Assembly: GCF_008727815.1 (NCBI RefSeq)
Contig: NZ_CP044230.1
Location: forward strand, 1,472,001 to 1,536,000
Origin: Streptococcus sp. LPB0220
GTDB taxonomy: Bacteria; Bacillota; Bacilli; Lactobacillales; Streptococcaceae
Length of the DNA stretch: 64,000 bases
Reading direction: 5' to 3'
In this document: positions 38,864-49,432 of the stretch, piece by piece
Position numbering within the stretch: the stretch's first letter is position 1
How the letters are laid out: the number at the start of each line of letters is the position of its first letter
Notes under the pieces: model-generated
Databases searched by the model: none
Told to the model about the DNA's origin: nothing
Seen by the model: only the letters and a program-made list of their open reading frames with translations
Program-made: the position numbers and the translations under genes

Positions 38864-39666
38864 ACAATTTCCTCCATGTAGCGTAGGACAGAACCCGTCG
38901 CATGGTGGCCGATGACTGTTTCAGCAATCGCTAAGATTTCAGGACGTGCATTTTCTGGCGCTACAGGATGGCCCACGACTTGCATCATATGGAGGTCATT
39001 TAAGTTATCCCCGAAAGCCATCACCTGATCCATCGAGATCCCTAGTTTATCCGCTAAGGCGATAATGGCCACTCCCTTATCGACATAATCGAGGACAATA
39101 TCAATCGATTCAAAACCTGTCGTCATCGCTTTGACACCGGGGATATTCTCAGTGACCCATTGCTCACCTTCAAGTACAAGAGCTGCATCAAAGTTGGTGG
39201 TCAATTTGAAAATTTCATCCTGAATATCCGCTAGGCTTTTCACTTTTTGAATGTTTTCATTGTAGTGCTGACTCAAGGCCAGATAGTCGGGATCTACTGT
39301 TTCTAAGACATAGCTCCCTTTTTTCCCCGTCAAAAGAAGCTTATTCGGATCTGCATAAGGGGAAGCTTTCAAAGCCTCAAAAACACTCAAATAAAAGTCT
39401 TTGGACATGGTCGCTTCGTAGAGATCTTCTCCATGAAATTCTACCACACTACCATTTTCAGCAATGAAAATCATCTGGTCCTCAAATTCTTTAAAGAGGG
39501 ATTTGAGAGAAAGAAGGGCACGGCCACTTGCAGCAGCAAAATAAATGCCTTTTTCTTTGCAGCTTGCTAATACCTTGCGTAAAAGCTCTTGATCGTACTG
39601 ATGTTGGTCATTTAGAAAGGTTCCATCCATATCCGTAGCGATCAATTTAATATCATTATTCTTCAT
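38860..39666 (-). CDS. Cof-type HAD phosphatase (paralogue of the neighbour)
   Basis: The 268-residue protein has HAD motif I ATDMDGTFLND, a serine in motif II (AASGRAL), a IIB cap and the late motif GDNLNDLHMMQVVG. It is related to but clearly diverged from the next gene, so the pair probably acts on different phosphorylated metabolites. It starts 11 bases before the end of smc and overlaps the next gene by 4 bases, consistent with one coupled transcript. Confidence 0.92.
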   Translation of the reverse strand: MKNNDIKLIATDMDGTFLNDQHQYDQELLRKVLASCKEKGIYFAAASGRALLSLKSLFKEFEDQMIFIAENGSVVEFHGEDLYEATMSKDFYLSVFEALKASPYADPNKLLLTGKKGSYVLETVDPDYLALSQHYNENIQKVKSLADIQDEIFKLTTNFDAALVLEGEQWVTENIPGVKAMTTGFESIDIVLDYVDKGVAIIALADKLGISMDQVMAFGDNLNDLHMMQVVGHPVAPENARPEILAIAETVIGHHATGSVLRYMEEIV

Positions 39667-42600
39667 TTTCTAAGTCTTTCAATTTTACTGAGACGATTTT
39701 AGAAACCCCAGATTCCTGCATGGTCACACCATAGATGGAATCAGCAGCCGACATGGTTCCCTTCCGGTGCGTCACGACAATAAATTGGCTTTCCTTATCA
39801 AAGCGGTTCAAATAATCCCCAAAGCGCTTGACATTGGCCTCATCTAAGGCAGCCTCTACCTCATCCAGAATGACAAATGGAATAGTCTTGACACGAATAA
39901 TCGAGAACAAGAGAGCCAAGGCAGACAAGGCCTTTTCTCCACCACTCATGAGGTTTAAGGATTGGATCTTTTTACCAGGTGGCTGCACAGAAATCTCAAC
40001 ACCAGCTGTCAGAAGATCTGGCTCTGTCAGAATCAAATCAGCAGAACCCCCACCAAACATTTGACGGAAAGTGACTTTGAAGGATTCACGAATGGCTTCA
40101 AAAGTTGATTTAAAGCGTTCCTTGACTTCGTCATTCATGTCGTTGATGGTAGACAGAAGCATGTTTTTCGCAGCCAAGACATCCTCACGCTGACTTGATA
40201 GGAAATCAAAGCGCCCCTTCACCTCATCGTACTGCTCGATCGCATCCACATTGACCGGACCAAGTGCCTTAATGTCTTTTTCGATGCTCTTGAGCTGGTT
40301 TTCAGCTGCTGCAAGGTTTTCAACAGGTTTAGCCTGCTCTTTGGCTTGGTCAAAGCTTTGCATGAATTCATCGGTAATTTGCGTTAAGAGCTTGTTCAAG
40401 CGGTCTGCATGCTTTTCACGTGTCGCTTCAGCCTTGGCTTGTTGACGAATCCACTCTTCGTTTTTCTTGCGAGCTTGTTCCATCTGTTCTGCCACATCTT
40501 CGGCCTGGCCTTCCAAATCATCCAGCTCAAAACGTTTCCGAATGACTCCTTGTTCCAAGTCCGTTTTCTTGGCTTGGGCCTGCGTCAATTGATTGGCTAG
40601 CTGCTCCACATCTACTGTTTGAACTTGAGCCTCGCCTTGTTCAATCAGCAATTGCAACTGATGCTCTTCTACTTCCAACTGGGAGATCGTTTCTTCCAAG
40701 CGACGAGCATCTGTTTGCTCGTAGCTTTGTTGGCTCAACCATTCCGTCTGTTGAAGTCGCAATTCTGCCAATTGCTCTTGCAAGTTTTGTACCTTTTGTT
40801 GCAGAACATCTTTATCCGACTTCATGGTTTCAATATCGCGATTCAAGTTTTCTTTTTGAATCTCAATTTCTGCCAATTGCTTAGTAAGGGACTCCTGCTC
40901 TTCTTGGAGAGACTGGGTCGCATCTGTTGCCAATTCTGACTTCAAAGCTTCTAAGAGTTCCTGAATTTCTTTCAGTTGCTCTTGGCTTTGTTGGTAGGCC
41001 AATTGGGCCCGCTGTTGCTCCAGACGCACTTGCTCACCTTGACTTTGAATAGAGGCCAGGTATTCTTGCGCCTGCTTGAGCAGATTGTCCTTGGTCTCTA
41101 CCTCCTGCTCAGCTTCTCTCAAACGAGCATCCAGAGCTTGCATTTCCTGCTTCAAACTATCCAATTCTGGTTTGACAAAGACCGTATTTTGGGAGCGATT
41201 GGCACCACCGGCATACGATCCTCCGGTCCGCAATTCGGTCCCATCCAAGGTCACCATCCGAACTTGATAGTTGACTTTACGAGCTGCCTCACGCGCATGC
41301 TCCGTCGTGTCAAAGATGGCCGTTACGCCAAGCAAGTTTTGGAAAATCTGTTCAAAACGATGCTCATAGGTCACTAAGTCACTCGCAATTCCTAGAAATC
41401 CTGCACTGGCTTGAATCAATTCCAAATTCCGAGGAGATAGTTGACGGGCTTTGATGGTCGTTAGCGGAAGGAAAGTTGCCCGTCCCAAGCGATTGTGTTT
41501 CAAGAAATCGATCGCTCGCGTTGCGGCCTTTTCATCCTCGACAATGATCTGTTGGCTGCTTGCTCCCAGAGCAATTTCAAGCGCCGTCTGGTAGTCTTTT
41601 GAGAAGCTCAAATTCTCACTAACAGCCCCACAGATGCCTCCTAACCGTTCTGCTTCTTGCAAAACGCTCTTGACGCCTGCATAGAAGTTACTATGGTTCT
41701 TCTGAATGGCTTCCAAGCTATTGATCCGCGCCCGTTTGTTTTTGCTCTCATCCATCAAGTCAAACATGGCCGTTTGAGCCTCTTGGTAGGCAGCTTTGGC
41801 TTGCTCCACTTTTACCAATTGATCTTGGTATTCTACTAGTAAACCTTTGACCGTCGCTTGTGCCTGATCCAACTCTTCCAATTGTCGGACTTCTTTTTCC
41901 TTGGCAGCTTCAAAATTGGATTGTGCCTTGGCCAAATCCTCTTGACGATGGCTAGATTCTTGCAGGAGTGCTTGGATCCGGCTCTCAATAGCTGTCCGCT
42001 CATTTGATTTTTCAGCCTCCGTCTGCAAGAGAGCGACATACTGCTCACGTAGATGCTCAATGACTTGTTCCGGATCTTCTTCGTAGTTGGCTAATTCTTT
42101 TTCCAACTCTTCTTGTTGCTGACGGTTCTCTGTCAGCCTTTGTTGAAGCACAGCTAGCGTCTCTTGTTTTTGAGCCAGCTCTTGTTTCGCTTCTTCCAGA
42201 CGGGCCAAAACAGCATCCAGCCGCTCAAGATTTTCCCTGCGACTATGGGCTGCTTGACTCGATTGCAACTTAGCTACTTCGATTTGCTTTTCCAAATCAC
42301 TGATCAAACGAGTAACCTCAAGTAAGCTGGCCTGGTCCTCAGCTAAGCTCTCATCCAACTGATGGCGGGCTTTCTTGATACGTACATTATCTTCTTCTAA
42401 GACCTGACGACGTTGGTAATAAGAAGCCAACTGTTCTTGAATGGCCTTTTCTTCTTGATCAGCCTTTTCATAAAGGTCCTTTGTCAGATCGACTTGAGCA
42501 ACTAAAACATCCAGCAAGAGAACCTGCCGTTCTTGGTCTAATTCCAAGAAACGGCGAGCGACAGTCGCTTGCTTTTCAAGAGGTTGGATTTGTCCTTCTA

Positions 42601-43192
42601 ATTCATAGAGGATATCCTCCAGACGGTCCAAATTCTCCTGGGTTTGGTTGAGTTTGGTCTCGGTTTCCTTGCGCCGCGTCTTAAATTTCAAGACACCAGC
42701 AGCTTCTTCAAAGATAGCCCGGCGTTCTTCCGGTTTGGAGTTAAAGATCTCCTCTACCCGTCCTTGGGAAATAATAGAGAAGGAGTCACGTCCCAATCCC
42801 GTATCCATGAACAAATCATGAACATCTCTGAGACGTACTTTCTTGCCATCGATCTTGTACTCGCTGTCTCCTGAACGATAAATATGCCGTTCGACCCGAA
42901 TTTCTTTCCCTGCCTGTTGGATAAAACCATCTTGGTTATCTAAGACAACTGTGACACAGGCATAATTCAGCGGTTTACGCGATTCTGTCCCTGCAAAGAT
43001 GACATCGGGCATCTTGCCCCCACGTAGACTCTTGACACTGGATTCCCCTAGGGCCCAGCGCAAGCTCTCCGTGATATTTGATTTTCCAGATCCATTAGGC
43101 CCTACAACGGCAGTGACCCCTTTGTCAAATACGACTTTTGTCTTATCCGCAAAGGATTTAAAGCCTTGGATTTCAATCTCTTTTAGATACAT
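39656..43192 (-). CDS. smc: SMC chromosome condensation protein
   Basis: SMC is the condensin ATPase that organises and segregates the chromosome with ScpA/ScpB. The 1178-residue protein is full length. The N-terminal Walker A is [10 protein letters not shown] near residue 32-41, then a long coiled coil rich in Gln/Glu, a hinge at about 500-650 ([21 protein letters not shown]), the return coil, and the C-terminal signature [16 protein letters not shown] and Walker [16 protein letters not shown]. It overlaps rnc by 10 bases. Confidence 0.97.
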   Translation of the reverse strand: MYLKEIEIQGFKSFADKTKVVFDKGVTAVVGPNGSGKSNITESLRWALGESSVKSLRGGKMPDVIFAGTESRKPLNYACVTVVLDNQDGFIQQAGKEIRVERHIYRSGDSEYKIDGKKVRLRDVHDLFMDTGLGRDSFSIISQGRVEEIFNSKPEERRAIFEEAAGVLKFKTRRKETETKLNQTQENLDRLEDILYELEGQIQPLEKQATVARRFLELDQERQVLLLDVLVAQVDLTKDLYEKADQEEKAIQEQLASYYQRRQVLEEDNVRIKKARHQLDESLAEDQASLLEVTRLISDLEKQIEVAKLQSSQAAHSRRENLERLDAVLARLEEAKQELAQKQETLAVLQQRLTENRQQQEELEKELANYEEDPEQVIEHLREQYVALLQTEAEKSNERTAIESRIQALLQESSHRQEDLAKAQSNFEAAKEKEVRQLEELDQAQATVKGLLVEYQDQLVKVEQAKAAYQEAQTAMFDLMDESKNKRARINSLEAIQKNHSNFYAGVKSVLQEAERLGGICGAVSENLSFSKDYQTALEIALGASSQQIIVEDEKAATRAIDFLKHNRLGRATFLPLTTIKARQLSPRNLELIQASAGFLGIASDLVTYEHRFEQIFQNLLGVTAIFDTTEHAREAARKVNYQVRMVTLDGTELRTGGSYAGGANRSQNTVFVKPELDSLKQEMQALDARLREAEQEVETKDNLLKQAQEYLASIQSQGEQVRLEQQRAQLAYQQSQEQLKEIQELLEALKSELATDATQSLQEEQESLTKQLAEIEIQKENLNRDIETMKSDKDVLQQKVQNLQEQLAELRLQQTEWLSQQSYEQTDARRLEETISQLEVEEHQLQLLIEQGEAQVQTVDVEQLANQLTQAQAKKTDLEQGVIRKRFELDDLEGQAEDVAEQMEQARKKNEEWIRQQAKAEATREKHADRLNKLLTQITDEFMQSFDQAKEQAKPVENLAAAENQLKSIEKDIKALGPVNVDAIEQYDEVKGRFDFLSSQREDVLAAKNMLLSTINDMNDEVKERFKSTFEAIRESFKVTFRQMFGGGSADLILTEPDLLTAGVEISVQPPGKKIQSLNLMSGGEKALSALALLFSIIRVKTIPFVILDEVEAALDEANVKRFGDYLNRFDKESQFIVVTHRKGTMSAADSIYGVTMQESGVSKIVSVKLKDLENEE

Positions 43193-43884
43193 GGCCCATC
43201 ATTCCTCGTTTCAACTGCATTGCGGGCTGCTTCCTGCTCCGCTAATTTCTTGGAACGACCATGACCATGTCCCATCGTTTGACCGTTCACGAATACTTCT
43301 ACTTCAAACTCTTTGGCATGAGCAGGACCGGACTCGCTGACCACTTGATACTGGATCTCCACATCTCCGTGAACCTGCAACAGTTCTTGCAAACGAGTCT
43401 TGTAGTCAATAACTTGGGAGAATTGACCCGTTTCAACCTTAGGAATCATGACCTGATAGATGAAGCGTTTGACCGCTTCCACACCTTGATCTAAGAGCAA
43501 GGCACCTAAAAAGGCTTCAAATAAATCGCCAAGAATCGTATCGCGGTCCCGACCACCAGATTTTTCTTCGCCCTTGCCTAGTTTGATGTAATGGTCAAAT
43601 TGGCAATCCCGAGAAAAACCAGCCAGACTTTCTTCACGGACAATCATGGAACGGAATTTGGACAAATCTCCCTCCGGTCTGTTTGGGTGTTCCTTATACA
43701 AATATTCGGAAATAACTAATTGAAGAACAGCGTCTCCTAAAAATTCCAAACGTTCGTTATGTGAAATTTTTAAGAGGCGGTGCTCATTGGCATAAGAGGT
43801 GTGCGTAAAAGCTGTATCTAATAAACTGCTATCTGAAAAAACGATCTGAAACCGTTCCGATAACAGGGCTTGTAATTTCTCCAT
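43183..43884 (-). CDS. rnc: Ribonuclease III
   Basis: RNase III cuts double-stranded RNA in rRNA and mRNA processing. With the ATG at 43884 ([12 protein letters not shown]) the product has 233 residues, the usual length, and a weak AGTAGG site precedes it. An in-frame ATG at 43911 would add 9 residues and lies next to a -10 box. The signature [14 protein letters not shown] and the later [12 protein letters not shown] with catalytic acids are followed by a dsRNA-binding domain (about 160-230). First gene of the rnc-smc-HAD-HAD-ftsY operon. The 300-base gap upstream (43912-44216) holds only promoter-like AT-rich sequence. Confidence 0.95.
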   Translation of the reverse strand: MEKLQALLSERFQIVFSDSSLLDTAFTHTSYANEHRLLKISHNERLEFLGDAVLQLVISEYLYKEHPNRPEGDLSKFRSMIVREESLAGFSRDCQFDHYIKLGKGEEKSGGRDRDTILGDLFEAFLGALLLDQGVEAVKRFIYQVMIPKVETGQFSQVIDYKTRLQELLQVHGDVEIQYQVVSESGPAHAKEFEVEVFVNGQTMGHGHGRSKKLAEQEAARNAVETRNDGPCI

Positions 43885-43918
43885 GGGAAGCCTACTTTCT
43901 AATAAATTCATACTCTTA

Positions 43919-43926
43919 AGTATACC
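43919..43926 (-). promoter_or_regulatory. Predicted rnc operon promoter (extended -10)
   Basis: TG-G-TATACT on the minus strand ends 7 bases before the upstream in-frame ATG at 43911 and gives a 28-base leader to the ATG at 43884. The -35 region is weak. Confidence 0.4.
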
Positions 43927-44216
43927 AAAATTTTAATACGATTACCATTAGATATCCATTAGATACGGTTAGTTGATTCACTATGTTTTAGGTGTGTTTG
44001 GATATCGATCCAATAAGTTGAATACCACGTTTTGTAAATTTACTCCATGAATTTTAACTTTCTTCAACTGGCGCATTTCTATATCTTACCAACTTAATAC
44101 CCACTTCTTATAGTGAATTTTATTTCTTTACCTCGTTATTATTTCATTCCCTTTCGTTATTTGATATAATTAAAACAAAAAAGTTTGGGATTGAAATAAT
44201 AATAAGGAGTATTACT

Positions 44217-44678
44217 ATGAAAATAGGAGTTAGAAAACCCAGTCTTTCAAAGAGTTTAAAAGCTCGGACAACATCGAAATTAAAGAGACAGGTTAAACGA
44301 GCAATCATTCCAACATACGGCCAAAAAGGGACAGGCCTTATTAAAGATCCTAAACGTGCAATATACAATAAGGTATATAACAAAACTACTGTGGATGCTT
44401 TCAGCAGTGTTAAAAAAGGAAATATAAATTACCAACGAACAAATCGTGGTCTTTATACATATAGAGGGGCAAAGGTATATCCAGCTTCTTCTTGGTATTT
44501 TCCTGTAGGATTATCTGCATTTTGTAGCCTTTTATACTTTACCATCAACCCTGTTATCGCTTGTATTTTTTTGATTATCACACTCATTCTCTTTGTTAAG
44601 AAAATAAAAAATAATCCTTTCAAGACGCAAAAGGATATACAAGAAATGTTAGAAAAGATAACTGAGTTAGAACAATGA
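44217..44678 (+). CDS. Orphan basic membrane protein, function unknown
   Basis: The 153-residue protein has a strongly basic N-terminal half with repeated Lys/Arg (SLSKSLKARTTSKLKRQVKRA), including patterns GTGLIKDPKRAIYNKVYNKTT and YTYRGAKVYPASSW. Two predicted membrane helices follow (about 97-130) and a short acidic tail ends the protein. AAGGAG and TATAAT lie upstream. Base composition is more AT-rich than its neighbours. It resembles proteins that I associate with phage or mobile regions of Firmicutes, but no family could be named. Confidence 0.7.
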   Translation: MKIGVRKPSLSKSLKARTTSKLKRQVKRAIIPTYGQKGTGLIKDPKRAIYNKVYNKTTVDAFSSVKKGNINYQRTNRGLYTYRGAKVYPASSWYFPVGLSAFCSLLYFTINPVIACIFLIITLILFVKKIKNNPFKTQKDIQEMLEKITELEQ

Positions 44679-44721
44679 TATAATAGATACATATCACAAT
44701 AAGAGATATTTAATAAAAGAT

Positions 44722-44770
44722 GGATCAACTCTTAAATATACTTTAATCATATTTAAGAGTTGATCCTTTT
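44722..44770 (+). terminator. Terminator of the orphan membrane gene, 18-bp perfect stem
   Basis: GGATCAACTCTTAAATAT (44722-44739) pairs perfectly with its complement at 44749-44766 and is followed by TTTT. Confidence 0.85.
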
Positions 44771-44883
44771 ATAGAAAACTAAAAATCCTAAAGTAGATCG
44801 CTTATTAAAATTTCCCGAAGCGTAGTCAAAAACGTATTCATTACACGAAAGCTCTTGATACACAAGGGTTTTTATTTTTATAC

Positions 44884-44910
44884 AAAAAAGAAGCACGAAT
44901 GCACTTCTTT
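44884..44910 (-). terminator. Terminator of the DUF454 gene
   Basis: AGAAGTGC-attc-GTGCTTCT followed by TTTTTT on the minus strand, 30 bases past the stop. Confidence 0.8.
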
Positions 44911-44940
44911 TCCTAGTTCTAGGGCCTGAATTCTCCAATT

Positions 44941-45327
44941 TTAATCAGGATTTTCTTCTGTTGGATTTTCAGGCTTATTAGGGATCACTTTTAAGAGATA
45001 ATAGGTGATAAAAATCGTCAAAGCCCCTAGAGCAAGCTTCACCCAAATAATCGGTGCCAGATAGATCGAAATCCCCATCAGAATGTAGATCTGAAGAAGG
45101 ATCCATTTCTTCCGTTCTTTGACAATCGATTTGGTCTCTCGGTAATCCGCTACATAGGTTTGATAAAGCTTGGTTTGGTAGAGCCAAGTTTCAAAGCGTT
45201 TGGAACTTTTAGCAAAGCAGGCCATCGATAGCAATAAAAAGGGAGTCGTCGGTAAAATTGGCAATGGAATCCCAATAATTCCTAGTCCCAATGATATAAA
45301 ACCAATCGTAAGATAAACAAGGCGCAT
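44941..45327 (-). CDS. DUF454 (YbaN-like) membrane protein
   Basis: The 128-residue protein has the DUF454 pattern: an N-terminal helix with GIPLPILPTTPFLLLSMACFAKSS, a middle polar region with FETWLYQTKLYQTYVADY, then two C-terminal helices. The family is widespread in bacteria and of unknown function. It lies 33 bases after the lipoprotein gene on the same strand. Confidence 0.88.
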   Translation of the reverse strand: MRLVYLTIGFISLGLGIIGIPLPILPTTPFLLLSMACFAKSSKRFETWLYQTKLYQTYVADYRETKSIVKERKKWILLQIYILMGISIYLAPIIWVKLALGALTIFITYYLLKVIPNKPENPTEENPD

Positions 45328-45360
45328 TTACTTCTCCTTTGTATGTTTCTTGTTTCATAA

Positions 45361-45906
45361 TCACTCTACAGTGTTCACATCTGACATTAGAAGCTTCATC
45401 TTAGATGGATCTGACATTCCATCCACAATATTCTGTTGTTCCTCATTTAATGGCAATAATATTATAGTTGCTGTATGAGAAGGTAATTCCCCACTATCCT
45501 TGATAAAATAGCTAACCTTTTGATTCTCAAAAATAGCCTTTCCATCATAAGACCAGGTAATTGAAAAGTTCAAATCTTTCTTGATATCTACATCTGTCTT
45601 ATTGACCAGCATGAGTGCCGCCCTGCCATCTGAAACAGCCCCGGTAAAATAGATCGCCATATTCCCCTCGCTACCAACTTCAGGATGTTCTTTAACCAAT
45701 TTCTTCCCTAACTCAATAAGATCAGACGTCTTTCCTTCATTTTGAGGGGCCACCACAAATTTCAATTCTTTTTCTTTTTTAGAAGACTCTGATACTTTTG
45801 TTTCCTTCGCCGTTTGAGTGGAGGTTGACTCTTTCGTATCTTGCTTAGACTGACTACAAGCTGTTAAAGCAACTAAACTTGCCAGTAATAACATCATCTT
45901 TTTCAT
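45361..45906 (-). CDS. Putative lipoprotein of unknown function
   Basis: The 181-residue protein has a lipoprotein signal peptide with lipobox LTAC (Cys17), so it should be lipidated by Lgt and placed on the outer face of the membrane. A Ser/Thr/Lys-rich linker (about 18-48) leads to a soluble beta-rich domain (KFVVAPQNEG..., ALMLVNKTDVDIKKDLNFSIT). The domain was not recognised. GGAG precedes the ATG. Confidence 0.8.
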   Translation of the reverse strand: MKKMMLLLASLVALTACSQSKQDTKESTSTQTAKETKVSESSKKEKELKFVVAPQNEGKTSDLIELGKKLVKEHPEVGSEGNMAIYFTGAVSDGRAALMLVNKTDVDIKKDLNFSITWSYDGKAIFENQKVSYFIKDSGELPSHTATIILLPLNEEQQNIVDGMSDPSKMKLLMSDVNTVE

Positions 45907-46037
45907 TTTTCATTTCTCCTCTTCTTTGATTGTACAAAACGTGACTCTCATTCAGAATTCGCTCTTTCTTATCATACACAAATTTAGGGCAAAGAGCAAA
46001 TTCATCACTAAATGAAAGGATTTTAATCAGAAATCAA

Positions 46038-46062
46038 AAAACCACCCGTAGGTGGTTCTCTA
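46038..46062 (-). terminator. Terminator of the walRKJ operon
   Basis: AACCACC-tacg-GGTGGTT followed by TTTTT on the minus strand lies at the walJ stop codon. Confidence 0.88.
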
Positions 46063-46064
46063 TC

Positions 46065-46874
46065 TTATATCTTCGTCAAAGGAGTCGCGGTGTCTGGTGA
46101 GGTATCCAGCACCTCAAAATCATGACCGACTGCTAGATCTGCTCTGGCCAGTTGATTCTCCATGGTCATATGGGCCAATTCTTTGATATTGTTCTCTTTT
46201 GACAAATGTCCCAAATAAATCTTCTTGGTGCGATTCCCCAAGGTTCGGATCATGGCATCCGCACCGTCTTCGTTAGAAAGGTGGCCTAAATCAGACAAGA
46301 TCCGCTGCTTCAAGCGCCAAGCATACGAACCTGCTCGAAGGATCTCTACATCATGGTTGGACTCAATCAGATAGCCATCCGCATCCGCGACAATACCTGC
46401 CAAGCGATCGCTCACATAGCCCGTATCCGTCAGCATGACAAAGCTCTTCCCATCCTTCATCAAGCGATAAAATTGAGGGGCTGCAGCATCGTGACTAACG
46501 CCAAAGCTCTCAATATCAATATCTCCGAAAGTCATGGTCTTGCCCATTTCAAAGATATGCTTTTGAGCATCATCGACCTTTCCTAGATACTTGGTCCCTT
46601 CCATAGCCTTCCAAGTGGCTTCATTAGCATATAGATCCATACCATATTTCCTCGCTAAAACACCCACACCATGGATATGGTCTGAGTGTTCGTGCGTAAT
46701 CAGAATGGCATCTAAATCTTCTGGTTTGCGATCAATTTCAGCCAATAGTCCCGTAATCTTTTTCCCTGAGAGACCTGCATCAATGAGCAGTTTTTTCTTT
46801 GGTGTCTCAAGGTAGAAAGAATTTCCACTAGAACCTGAAGCTAAAATACTGTACTTAAATCCCTCTTCTGTCAT
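46065..46874 (-). CDS. walJ: WalJ (VicX/YycJ) metallo-beta-lactamase-fold hydrolase
   Basis: The start is the ATG at 46874 (MTEEGFKYSIL), preceded by AAGGAG; longer frames upstream lie inside walK. The 269-residue protein has the MBL-fold metal motif THEHSDHIHG and further metal ligands in HDAAAPQF and LGHLSKEN. WalJ is a metal-dependent phosphodiesterase-like enzyme that is always linked to WalRK and influences cell-wall or DNA-repair-related phenotypes. It lies 7 bases after walK in the walR-walK-walJ operon. Confidence 0.93.
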   Translation of the reverse strand: MTEEGFKYSILASGSSGNSFYLETPKKKLLIDAGLSGKKITGLLAEIDRKPEDLDAILITHEHSDHIHGVGVLARKYGMDLYANEATWKAMEGTKYLGKVDDAQKHIFEMGKTMTFGDIDIESFGVSHDAAAPQFYRLMKDGKSFVMLTDTGYVSDRLAGIVADADGYLIESNHDVEILRAGSYAWRLKQRILSDLGHLSNEDGADAMIRTLGNRTKKIYLGHLSKENNIKELAHMTMENQLARADLAVGHDFEVLDTSPDTATPLTKI

Positions 46875-46881
46875 TGACTCC

Positions 46882-48234
46882 TTATTCTTCCTCTTCTGTA
46901 TCCCAGTCGTCTTTAATCGCATCTTTGTCGTACGGCAAGACAATGGTAAAGGTAGATCCCTTACCATATTCACTCTTGGCCCAAATAAAGCCTTTGTGTT
47001 GCTTAATGATCTCCTTAGCAATGGCTAAGCCCAGACCAGTCCCACCTTGGGCCCGGCTACGCGCCTTATCCACTCGGTAAAAGCGATCAAAAATGCGTGG
47101 CAAGTCTTTCTTGGGAATTCCCAAGCCCTCATCTGAGATAGAGATAATCAACTGGGCATCTGTTGTTTTCATCCCTACCTTGATTTTCCCACCATCGGGT
47201 GAGTATTTGATGGCATTGTTCAAGATATTGTCGATTACCTGGGTCATTTTATCCGTATCTATTTCAACCCAAATCGGGGTGATTGGATATTCACGGATCA
47301 GTTCATACTTCTTGGTATCTTCTTGCGATTGACTCTTGATCTTATCAAACCGGTTTAAAATAAAGGTAATAAAGGCTGTAAAGTTGGTCAACTCGATGTC
47401 CAACTGACTAGTTTCATTATCGATTCGTGACAAGCTCAAAAGATCTGTGACCATACGCATCATGCGGTTGGTTTCATTCAGTGAAACCTTGACAAAATCT
47501 GGTGCCACCGGCTCTGACAAAGCGCCATCATCTAGGGCTTCCAGATAGGATTTCACACTGGTCAAAGGTGTTCGCAGTTCATGACTCACATTGGAGACAA
47601 AGAGGCGACGTTCCCGTTCTTCCTTGTCCTGCTCTGTCGTATCGTGCAAGACAGCTACCAGACCAGAGATAAAACCTGACTCGCGACGAATCAAGGCAAA
47701 GCGCACACGAAGGCTTAAGTACTCCCCATTTTCATCCTGGGAATCGATGGTTAACTCTGGTACTTCAGTAATCAAGCTTCGCAGATCATAGTCGTCTCCA
47801 AGCGAAAGCAAATCAAGAATACTGGTATTGAGAACCTCATCTGGATTAACATTCAATTGCTTGGCTGCCATTTCATTGACCATGATGATCTGACCGCGTC
47901 TGTTGGTCGCAAGCACCCCATCTGTCATATAAGAAAGGATACTGGTCAAACGCTTGGTTTCTTGTTCCAAGTTTTCATGCGTCAGGCGAATAACCTCCGA
48001 CAGATCATTGATACTATTGGTCATATCCGTCAGTTCTGGACTTCCTTGCATGTCGACCACTTCGGAATAGTCCCCTGCAATCAGATCCTTAATTTTGGCG
48101 TTTAATTGTCTGAGCTTGATATTGTCCCTACGGTTTTCTAGCAAAAGCAAGGCTACCACAATGATAAACCCAACCGTAATCAGAACAAAGACAAAGTTCG
48201 ACGACATTACAAATTGTTTTAGTTGATCAATCAT
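46882..48234 (-). CDS. walK: WalK (VicK) sensor histidine kinase
   Basis: This is the kinase of the essential cell-wall two-component system. The 450-residue protein has the streptococcal form with a single membrane helix (about 13-33) and almost no extracellular domain, then HAMP (about 35-85), PAS (about 95-200), and the HisKA domain with His218 (VSHELRTPL). The ATPase domain has [15 protein letters not shown] (N box) and DEGLGIP and GGTGLGLA (G boxes). It overlaps walR by 8 bases. Confidence 0.96.
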   Translation of the reverse strand: MIDQLKQFVMSSNFVFVLITVGFIIVVALLLLENRRDNIKLRQLNAKIKDLIAGDYSEVVDMQGSPELTDMTNSINDLSEVIRLTHENLEQETKRLTSILSYMTDGVLATNRRGQIIMVNEMAAKQLNVNPDEVLNTSILDLLSLGDDYDLRSLITEVPELTIDSQDENGEYLSLRVRFALIRRESGFISGLVAVLHDTTEQDKEERERRLFVSNVSHELRTPLTSVKSYLEALDDGALSEPVAPDFVKVSLNETNRMMRMVTDLLSLSRIDNETSQLDIELTNFTAFITFILNRFDKIKSQSQEDTKKYELIREYPITPIWVEIDTDKMTQVIDNILNNAIKYSPDGGKIKVGMKTTDAQLIISISDEGLGIPKKDLPRIFDRFYRVDKARSRAQGGTGLGLAIAKEIIKQHKGFIWAKSEYGKGSTFTIVLPYDKDAIKDDWDTEEEE

Positions 48235-48928
48235 TGTTTCTCATATAATATCCGACACCACGGCGGGTCAAGATATATTCTGGACGTCCCGGTGTGTCCT
48301 CGATTTTTTCACGCAAACGACGAACTGTCACGTCCACTGTCCGAACATCACCAAAGTAATCATAGCCCCACACCGTCTCAAGAAGGTGTTCACGGGTCAT
48401 CACTTGACCGACATGGGTCGCAAGGTGATAGAGCAATTCAAATTCGCGATGGGTCAAGTCCAATTCTTTGTTGCCTTTTTGAACCAAGAAAGCATCTGGA
48501 AGAATGTGAAGATCACCAATGACAATTTCCGTATCGGCCTCATTTTCAAGTTGAGGATCAGCCGCAAACTCCGAACGACGCAACAAGGCTTTCACACGCG
48601 CTTGCAATTCCCGATTCGAGAAGGGTTTGGTTACATAGTCATCCGCCCCGATTTCAAGCCCAATGACCTTATCAAATTCCGTATCCTTAGCAGATAGGAC
48701 AATGATCGGCACATTGCTAGTCTTACGAATCGTCCGCGCCACTTCCAAGCCATCAATCTCTGGCAACATCAAATCTAGAATAATGATATCCGGATTTTCA
48801 GCCGCAAAGACCTCTAAAGCTTCCCGACCATCAAAGGCTGTCAATACCTCATAGCCTTCTTTTGCCATGTTAAATTTGATAATATCTGAAATTGGTTTTT
48901 CATCATCAACTACTAATATTTTTTTCAT
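48227..48928 (-). CDS. walR: WalR (VicR) response regulator
   Basis: The 233-residue OmpR-type regulator has a receiver domain with phospho-acceptor Asp52 (IIILDLMLP) and acidic DDE near residue 8-10, and a winged-helix DNA-binding domain ([15 protein letters not shown]...). It controls cell-wall hydrolase and envelope genes via TGTWAH-N5-TGTWAH sites. One such site lies in this window before the DUF3270 gene. First gene of walRKJ; its leader and promoter (TATAAT) lie in the 500-base gap upstream. Confidence 0.96.
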   Translation of the reverse strand: MKKILVVDDEKPISDIIKFNMAKEGYEVLTAFDGREALEVFAAENPDIIILDLMLPEIDGLEVARTIRKTSNVPIIVLSAKDTEFDKVIGLEIGADDYVTKPFSNRELQARVKALLRRSEFAADPQLENEADTEIVIGDLHILPDAFLVQKGNKELDLTHREFELLYHLATHVGQVMTREHLLETVWGYDYFGDVRTVDVTVRRLREKIEDTPGRPEYILTRRGVGYYMRNND

Positions 48929-49044
48929 CTTACATACCCGTTTCTAATGCTACTTTTCCTTATCAATCTCTATCTTCTTATTATATCAAACTTATGAAGA
49001 AATGTGGAGTCTCAATTGCTGGACTTTCCAATAAGACAAAGCAA

Positions 49045-49072
49045 AAAGGCTGAGATCATGAAATCTCAATCT
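49045..49072 (-). terminator. Terminator following the thrS-tail remnant
   Basis: TGAGAT-ttcatg-ATCTCA followed by GCCTTTTT on the minus strand lies 12 bases past the remnant stop codon, as if this were the intact 3' end of a former gene. Confidence 0.6.
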
Positions 49073-49084
49073 TTTCTTTGTTCA

Positions 49085-49156
49085 TTATTTCTCAACACGT
49101 GATTTGTTGGAGATATCAGCTAGGATTGCTACTACAAACTCATCATGTTTAAACAT
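49085..49156 (-). pseudogene. 3'-terminal remnant of a second thrS
   Basis: On the minus strand a 23-codon frame ends with ILADISNKSRVEK and a TAA. It matches 15 of the last 20 residues of the intact ThrS encoded at 50694, and the final 15 bases are identical. No homology to thrS extends further upstream. The fragment is therefore the tail of a duplicated or replaced thrS. The rest of the gap 48929-49432 includes a hairpin at about 49160-49195 and the promoter region of the DUF389 gene. Confidence 0.75.
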
Positions 49157-49432
49157 TAAAACGGTATCTATTTTCAGAGGAGATATCGTTTTTCTTCTTA
49201 TTCGGATAAGGATACAAAAATTACTTCCTTTCTCTATCTTTTAAATCAATTGATTTCTTCAGAGAAAGACTGTAAAATTTTTGATATAATGTCAAGGATG
49301 GACTGATGGATAGTTAAAAGATAATGTTCAAAAGAATCATAGGTAAGAATTAAAAACATGTCAGTTTGGACAGAAGGCTCTCTACCATCATCCATGCAGA
49401 AACAAGATTATATGAAATAAAAGGAGTAACCA

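Noticed and set aside
46875..47021. 49-codon N-terminal extension of walJ
   Set aside because: It overlaps walK in another frame; AAGGAG directly before the ATG at 46874 fixes the start.
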